In this document: in pieces, positions 58,701 to 64,000 of the stretch
Position numbering within the stretch: position 1 is the stretch's first letter
Layout: every line of letters starts with the position of its first letter
DNA from: Sternotherus odoratus
Taxonomy: Eukaryota; Chordata; Testudines; Kinosternidae
NCBI GenBank assembly: GCA_032164245.1
Contig: JAVMKO010000004.1
Coordinates: forward strand, 36,929,626-36,993,625
Reading direction: 5' to 3'
Length of the DNA: 64,000 nucleotides
Program-made: the position numbers and the translations under genes
The notes under the pieces: model-generated
Seen by the model: only the letters and a program-made list of their open reading frames with translations
Database searches by the model: none
What the model was told of the DNA's origin: nothing

Positions 58701-61700
58701 TAACAAACTATCAACAATAGTCAAACAAGAAAATGTTTTAGTTCTTATTACCTGAATATAGCAAAGATTAGAATAATATTAATAACTCCTAGGAGCGCTC
58801 CAAGTAGAACTGGTGCTGTGTACATGTTCACCTGGAGATCAATGATTTCCCACGTCACTCCTTTTTCTCCAATCAGAGAGAAGCAAGTCTGAAAAACTTA
58901 AGATAAAAAACAAAAACAAACAAACAAAAAAACACTACCTCAAGAAATTCAAGCATTAAAACTATTAATGCATTATTTTTGGGGAATCCAGGGCGCAGTC
59001 ATCTGATGGATACCAATGGGATCCTAACTATCTGGACATACAGGTAGCTTGTAGAACATGCAATCCCCAGAAAGCCATATGAATATACTGAATAAACAGC
59101 AGTGTGACACTAAGAACAAGTCAGGTAGCTGCACAAGGCCAAGAAAGGAAAATTATCTAGCCCCGCACCTACCATCTACTTGTGATTCTCTATAGTTGAA
59201 CTGGATGTACTAACTCCATCAACCCTCCCTGCTATAGGAATGTCCTAGGGTGGGATGGGGGTATCCCTTCTGCTAGGCCCAACAGAAGGGAAACAGACCC
59301 CAAAATATTAAACACTAAACAGGTGATGAGTGGGAGGAAGAGTGTGTGTGTATATATGTAAGATGTCCTCCCCTGCATAGCCTATGATCATCAGAAACTT
59401 GGCTGAGTGTCTATCAAAATGGAGAATGGGAAGGAAGAATGCACCCTGTATGTGAGTCTTTTAGGGAGACTGTCTCTTCGGCTGTGTAGCCTCTTTAATG
59501 CTACTTTCAGGGTTGATTGACAGCCAGTTACCTTCAGAAAACTCTCACCCTCCAAGATACAAGGAGAAGTACTAAATATGCTCAACAACCATAATTTCCT
59601 ATGGTAATTGGGCAAGGTGGAGTTGTTAGCTACCTATGGAATGAGGTCAGACTTCCACAGGCACTCAATGCTAAACTCACATCATCCTAAATAAGGTACA
59701 TAGTTTGCAGAATCTTTATGAGTCAGTAGCTGCTGAAGCACTATAGAGATATGGAGATGCCTTTACTTAAAAAGAACGAGGAGTACTTGTGGCATCTTGG
59801 AGACTAATTTATTTGGGCATGAACCTTTTTGTTTGTTTGTTTCATTTTCTGAACACCATCAACTAATTAGCAATGGAAGTAACAGTCCAAACCTACTTTG
59901 TTAATCCAGTTACACGTGGTAAATTGTCACCAAAATTACAGTGAGCCAAACTGTACTCAAAGAATTAGACATTTTTGGAAGTAATATCTGCACAGCTACT
60001 TATGGATAAACCACAGCTGTACACTAATGTATTCAGTTTAATATTATGACAAAACGTGCTCATTTTTGTGCACTTTGCTGCTGAGGAGATTCCTAACCCC
60101 AAACATAATGTCTGATTTTCTCCTAAATAACGAAAGGAGTGTGATTTGTTTTGGAGGGATGAGGAAATAAGAGATGCTGTACCTGGTCCTAGTATGAATC
60201 CTGTTGCTTGACAAGCACTGGTGTTGGCCATGGCACTGGTTCTTTCTGTAAGAGAAGTGGCACCAGCAATGTATGATCGAACTACTGCTACATTTCCTAA
60301 AAAAAGATCAAAATGATACATTTAAATCTCCAGTCACAGTTAGTTCAATTCCCCCCTCCCCCCATCTCTCATATACCAAACAAGAAGTTTGCTTATGGTA
60401 CTTAATGTTTCCCTATCATATGCACACAAGAAAGTATATAATTTTGCAGGTCCATACATAGTATTGGCTAACTACTTTTTAAAAATCATTTTGGAAGATA
60501 TTATTTGCCTAATAAATTATTTTGCTTAACATAACCATAAAGCTTGTCCTCTCTTAGGTAAGCCACAAAATAAATTCATTAATCTTCAGTAATTTAAATT
60601 CTGCTGCAATTACCTGCTCCAAATCCCACAAGGGCACGAGCAATCAGCATATAATATTTGTTGTGTGAAGTAGGTAAATGGACATAGGCATAAAGGCAGT
60701 TAGCAGCCACAGAAATGGTAATTGAAACAACAAGTGGTTCTCTTCTTGGCCTGTAATTAGACCATAAACCAAACAGAGGTGAGGCTACCATTTGTCCAAG
60801 ACTGTATGAAGCAATAATCCATCCCAAAAAACTTGCATCTGCTGTCATATCAATCTGCAGAAACAAATAAAGTGATTTAAAAAATCACTATGTGCTATTC
60901 ATCATATCAACAAAAACAAGTTTGGAATAAGTACCCTACAACATGTAAGATTCTGTGCTGTACCTCTAAAGTGCAGAGCTTACAGACGAGGGTTAGGGGG
61001 GACTAAGGCAGCTTTAAGCCATCTTTGCACCTTCCTAAATCTGAAATGCTCTGGAGGCTAGAGAGACCCTCTGCGTAACTTTCACTGAGGGCCTGTCACA
61101 GCAGTCTCTCCATGCTGCCATTATGATCCTCCCACCCATAGCACGTTCTCTATGCTGAAGTTTATGAAGGGGCCTTTGGAAGGCAGTTGTCCTACAGTTC
61201 CAGAACCAGGGGACTTCTACGATGGCCGAAACCATGCTTTTAAGGGTCCCTTTACAGCACTCCAGCCCTTTTACATGATGTAAAGAGACTGGAGCGAGGA
61301 TGAGGCTCTCACTCGTCAATGGGGGAAAAAAAAAAGATTATAGTATAATAGTCCTTGACACGCAGGGATTTTTATCTTCAAAGTTGTATAGAAATGTTAA
61401 TTTATTGAAGTCTGGACAACTTGTCCAACATACACATAAAGAAGATTCATGTAGTAGGTTTGCAGCTTCACTAGAAGTCCTTTTGGGGAAAACAGATTAT
61501 CTAAAATATTTACAGTTTTCTACCAATTTACAATACAACTTGAAGTAAGATTGGGAAACCTAATGGTTAAGGACTGATAACATGAATCATTATTAATTGG
61601 TAAATTAAAGAACAGATGTTATGTGGAGTGTTAAAAATTGTCAGTGGCTAGGAGAGGGAATCTTCAGTCTAGCCATAAGCTTTCACTTATTGACTTAGTA

Positions 61701-63651
61701 CGATTGTTTTGGTTTCATTGTTCGAATTTCTGATAAAGTGTAATGTTTTCTAATCTACATGCTATAAGCAGAGCTCATGACTTTCTGTGTCTTTACAGTG
61801 CCTAGCACAACGTGATCTGAATGGAACCTACTTCAATAAAGTTAACAAAATAATAATACCTATCCTCAAATATCCTGATTTTATTCCAATACTGTTTAAA
61901 ACAGCAAGATATTCACATTTACATCTACATGCTGCTTTGGCAGTCTTTCCTAAATAAATACAAATTTAATTAAAAGTACAAAAAGCAACATGCTACATGG
62001 TAGTGCAAATTCCTACTGTGGAAATAAGGATCAATCATTAAAAATAGCAATACATTATTCCTACGTTAAAGTATGATTAAAGTGTGAAACGGAAAACTAA
62101 TTACTGAAAATGTAATATTTAAATTATTAAGAGAGTTTAGATAAGTAACGGCTTGTCTTCACTACCCGCCGGATCGGCGGTAGTGATCGATCGGTTAGCG
62201 ATCGATTTCTTGCGTCTGGTGAAGATGCGAGAAAATCGATCGCCCGCAGCGCCCCCATCAACTCCAGCTTTCCGGGAGGCGCAAGCTGGAGTCGACGGGG
62301 GAGCGCGCCGCCGACTGCCGCCGTGAGGACGGCAGGTAAGTCGGGTGGAGATACGCAAACTTCAGCTATGTGATTCACATAGCTGAAGTTGCGTATCTCC
62401 AGTCGATCTCCCCCCCCCCCCCCCCCGTAGTGAAGACCAGCCCTAAATCCCTGGGTCCATCAATGAGATCTATTCCTGTATAAAGCTTGTTGAAGGATTG
62501 GGCCTTAAACTGTAAAGTCCCTATATCCCACAATACAACTCTAACAGTGATTTTATGTTCTAATAAAGCAGAAAATAAAATAAGCATTAATCATCATCAT
62601 TAAAATTTACAAACCTTTTGCAGATATGGCCATACTGACATAATTACAATTGAAAAACCTGTGACGTATTAAAAAAAATAAAAACAAGAAAACAGAATTG
62701 GAGTTACTTTTGCTACATGTAATCATTAATCAAGTACTGCAACATGATTCTTCTGCTTTTTAAAAAAAATACTGTATTCTCAAACTGAAGCTCCACATGG
62801 CAACCAAAAGTACCATGGTTGCCATGCTGGATTAAAGGACAGTAATTGCTTTTCAGTTAGAAGAACTTTTATTTAAAATAAGGGCAACACACTACATAGA
62901 TGTGTAGAAAAGTTTAACACACTGAACACCTGCAGTGTGATCATGGTCCCATTGAAATCTATATTTCTCAATCCAGATCAAGGAGCAGCTCTCTCAAAGA
63001 AATGTATTTTCTTGCTATTAAGAATTAATTTTACATTCAGATTTGATGAAAGATTAAAGGAAGTATTAATCTAAGTACCAGCCTAACATCACACTAACCA
63101 ACACAAAAAAGTCAAAGATATGCAGATACCAGAAATTAATTGAATTCACATTTTAATGAGTTTGGCTCTGGGGGTCAAAGAGGAAACTCTTCTGCAGTTA
63201 AAGATAATTTTGATATATTGGGGGGGGGGGGAACTACTGTAATGCCCCAGGAGAAAAAACCATCTGCAAGTATATTATTTTAAAATCCAATATTTGTATT
63301 CCAGCATGGCAGAGAAATCCTCATTCCTTAATATTAACAGTTGCTATTAACCCTACCTTTTGATTCATCAACCTTATTTTCTCTACTAACAAGTAAAGTA
63401 GTCACTGCATTTTTATGATGCATAGAGAAAAAAAAAACTCTAGTAAGGGAGCTGGAATAGTTTTACTATACAGACTTCTTAAAATTCTCAAATCAAAATA
63501 ATATATACATTGTACAAATAGTGTTGAAATTCTGCTGGATGAATATGGAAATGACTTACCTACACTGCTGAAAAACATTGTAAGGTACATAATACGAATG
63601 GACCTCCATCTACTCCTATAATGCTGTTGGATTTCCACAACATCACCATAT
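46762..63651 (-). CDS. MFSD8: MFSD8 (CLN7) lysosomal transporter-like protein, N-terminus outside window
   Basis: Twelve-helix major-facilitator protein of the lysosomal membrane; human loss causes CLN7 neuronal ceroid lipofuscinosis. Coding exons in transcript order: 63651-63560, 62658-62615, 60854-60614, 60296-60183, 58896-58752, 55752-55694, 53210-53102, 51632-51498, 49825-49722, 49637-49378, 46968-46762. All sites are GT-AG and phases agree, giving 1,510 bases (about 502 residues) of an expected 518 or so. It opens within [20 protein letters not shown] and ends SVRYGMMQG. Motifs: [20 protein letters not shown] (MFS loop 2-3), [48 protein letters not shown] and [16 protein letters not shown]. 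The missing first coding exon should hold the dileucine sorting signal. No stop or frameshift was seen in the exons present. Confidence 0.95.
46969..49377 (-). other. MFSD8 last intron
   Basis: Includes a worn LINE fragment (48530-48860). The - ORF at 47544-48002 (152 codons, FFFKKK stretch) shows no domain and is probably chance or an unnamed repeat. Confidence 0.5.
48530..48860 (+). repeat. CR1/L3-type LINE fragment
   Basis: attctggtatccacatttta, aaaattgaagagggttcaga, ggagagaaccacaagaatta and ctttaatctagcagacaaag follow the order of a CR1-clade RT C-terminal and 3' region, heavily mutated. Confidence 0.6.
50041..51042. mobile_element. Tc1/mariner-type non-autonomous element with nested Penelope insert
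   Basis: Left gttatgttcctgaaaaattg, actttaagtgaaatgatgtt and right taacgacgttaaccagg, caactttaagtgaggagtta end in CTG next to TA. The termini are inverted copies (ctttaagtg-type words) and the left tip is lost. A Penelope terminus splits it at 50099-50233. It lies in MFSD8 intron DNA; the ORFs inside (50180-50563 and 50421-50859) are not genes. Confidence 0.65.
50099..50233 (+). mobile_element. Penelope terminus insertion, nested
   Basis: agagaggcagccgtgtttgt, cctgtggcatcttaaagact and gcataagctttcgtggac match the left end of the 14516 copy. It is flanked by the 12-bp duplication gatgttaagcaa at 50087-50098 and 50234-50245. Its right end folds back (gctttcgtgg and ccacgaaagc). Confidence 0.85.
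51120..51363 (+). repeat. CR1 LINE 3' fragment
   Basis: tttaggttagatataaggaa, cactggaacaaattatctcg, gtttaagaacaagttagac and gatctcttgaggtctccttg reproduce the CR1 C-terminal codons and 3' end. Confidence 0.85.
52136..52409. mobile_element. hAT MITE with perfect 8-bp target duplication
   Basis: Termini CAGGCTTTCTCAAACCGGGG and gaagtttgagaaccgctg are inverted. ATCTAGCA is duplicated at 52128-52135 and 52410-52417, the 8 bp expected of hAT. Inside, gccgccaaatgaatta and taattcattcggcggc form a further inverted pair. Confidence 0.9.
53338..53528. repeat. Putative LTR fragment interrupted by a SINE
   Basis: Starts tgtgacagagtgcagggtgc, a TG-type LTR start; continues on the other side of the SINE to about 53840, where aataaaagga lies at 53846. 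The identity is tentative. Confidence 0.35.
53529..53712 (+). repeat. tRNA-derived turtle SINE (Cry-like)
   Basis: An A-box-like tagctcagtggtttgagc and a B-box-like gagttcaatcc, about 30 bases apart, follow gggaggga, the head of a tRNA-derived Pol III SINE. The tail acttggtcctgctaat, gggaactggattcaagg, tccttccagctctatgag resembles the CR1 3' end, as in SINEs mobilised by CR1. Such Cry-type SINEs are known from cryptodiran turtles. Confidence 0.8.
54342..54471 (-). mobile_element. Penelope terminus insertion, opposite orientation
   Basis: gatgaagtgggtcttagccc, acgaaagctcataag and cagatccagactaacatggc, gctacccct are the inverse of the 14516 left end. It is flanked by the 13-bp duplication ctgattttcagat at 54329-54341 and 54472-54484. 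Confidence 0.87.
54783..55189. mobile_element. hAT-like element remnant
   Basis: Ends cagggatggccaacctg and caggttggctacccctt are inverted copies of a hAT terminus. Flanks ttctaatt and ctctaatt differ at one base, a probable 8-bp duplication. The 102-codon + ORF inside is not a gene. Confidence 0.7.
56095..57676 (+). mobile_element. CR1 LINE, 5'-truncated, RT to 3' end
   Basis: Broken frames on + encode the CR1 [17 protein letters not shown], the first catalytic block [29 protein letters not shown] and the catalytic FADDTEL (about 57051-57072). It closes with the tagatgacctcctgaggtcc and tccaaccctgatagtct 3' end. A 24-base A run (56548-56571), stops and several frameshifts break the frame. 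Only about the last third of a full CR1 remains. Confidence 0.9.
57677..58751 (-). other. MFSD8 intron DNA
   Basis: Includes an ancient amniote repeat at about 58225-58310 (actgtccctgccccagagat and ttataatctaggagac). No other gene seen. Confidence 0.45.
58897..60182 (-). other. MFSD8 intron DNA
   Basis: Nothing recognised besides the Penelope fragment; A-rich tract at 58910-58940. Confidence 0.5.
59769..59832 (+). repeat. Penelope terminus fragment
   Basis: aagaacgaggagtacttgtg, gcatcttggagactaattta and gggcatgaacc match the terminus family, truncated before the usual ctttcgtgg. Confidence 0.65.
60855..62148 (-). other. MFSD8 intron DNA
   Basis: A GC-richer stretch at 61000-61320 may be an old unnamed repeat. 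A common amniote repeat word (tacagtgcctagcacaacg) lies near 61796-61815. No gene seen. Confidence 0.45.
62149..62443. mobile_element. Harbinger-type MITE with 54-bp hairpin
   Basis: Termini cggcttgtcttcactac and gtagtgaagaccagccc are inverted, with TAA on both sides (62146-62148 and 62444-62446). CpG-rich interior. The string at 62347-62400 is a near-perfect hairpin with arms of 27 and 26 bases, differing by one extra A. A run of 18 C at 62409-62426 may be unreliable. The terminus is related to that of the element at 6448. Confidence 0.85.
62659..63559 (-). other. MFSD8 intron DNA
   Basis: AT-rich with a short G run near 63221-63231. Nothing recognised. Confidence 0.5.
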
Positions 63652-64000
63652 CTTGAACAATAAACAAGAAAAGAAGAATATCTTATTTTGTTGTGTAGCA
63701 CTTAATAAAGAATTTCTCAGCCTAAAGAACATCAAAACCATTTTTCATAGGTTACCTCAAAGTTTTACAAATAGCATATATATTTTGTAGCTTACACTGT
63801 TCCTAACCATTCATTGAAGAACATTAAAACACACATTCTATAGGAGATTGATTTGTTTCGGCCATAAAGCTTATCTTTTGATGAAACAGCAACCTGCGTT
63901 AAATTACTTACATTTTCTAAAAAGAAATGTCTACCCTATTTTCTCATGTTCTAATAATTGTTATAATAACAAAGTCACATGTAACTCAGCAATATTATAT
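63652..64000 (-). other. MFSD8 intron, window edge
   Basis: The intron upstream of the first exon visible here. I found no exon matching the expected N-terminal end, so the start codon lies to the right of the window. Confidence 0.6.

Overview
The window is vertebrate nuclear DNA, most likely from a turtle (Testudines, probably Cryptodira). The basis is a tRNA-derived SINE whose tail resembles a CR1 3' end, CR1 LINEs, Penelope-like elements, Gypsy-type LTR elements and many hAT, Tc1/mariner and Harbinger elements around two conserved vertebrate genes. The assignment rests on recognising repeat families by eye; no database search was possible.

Layout. Bases 1-3.8 kb hold two tandem arrays: a satellite with a palindromic CCTGATTACAGG core and about 430 bp higher-order units, and a roughly 46-60 bp minisatellite. 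Bases 3.9-16.1 kb are a mobile-element graveyard. It holds an LTR-like remnant, a PIF/Harbinger-type element (Myb/SANT gene with an antisense ORF in its intron and the C-terminal end of a nuclease), a structurally complete 2,671 bp LTR retrotransposon that encodes gag and protease but no polymerase, and a Penelope-like element with RT and GIY-YIG domains between inverted termini.

Bases 16.9-41.7 kb contain PLK4 on the + strand. A CpG-rich promoter is followed by 16 coding exons that splice in frame to a 976-residue protein: kinase domain, beta-TrCP degron, double polo box and C-terminal polo box. Its introns carry hAT and mariner insertions, including a fold-back element with about 360 bp inverted arms and a GC-rich 487 bp hAT-like cassette.

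Bases 46.7-63.7 kb contain MFSD8 (CLN7) on the - strand: 11 coding exons including the stop. The first coding exon, with the N-terminus, lies beyond the right edge. PLK4 and MFSD8 are tail to tail about 5.6 kb apart, the order known in human. MFSD8 introns hold two more Penelope-type insertions with target-site duplications, CR1 copies, a tRNA SINE, hAT MITEs and a Harbinger MITE with a 54 bp hairpin.

The two genes are not known to share a pathway: PLK4 controls centriole duplication and MFSD8 is a lysosomal membrane protein. No cellular protein-coding gene was recognised in the first 16.8 kb, and no CRISPR array or rRNA gene anywhere.
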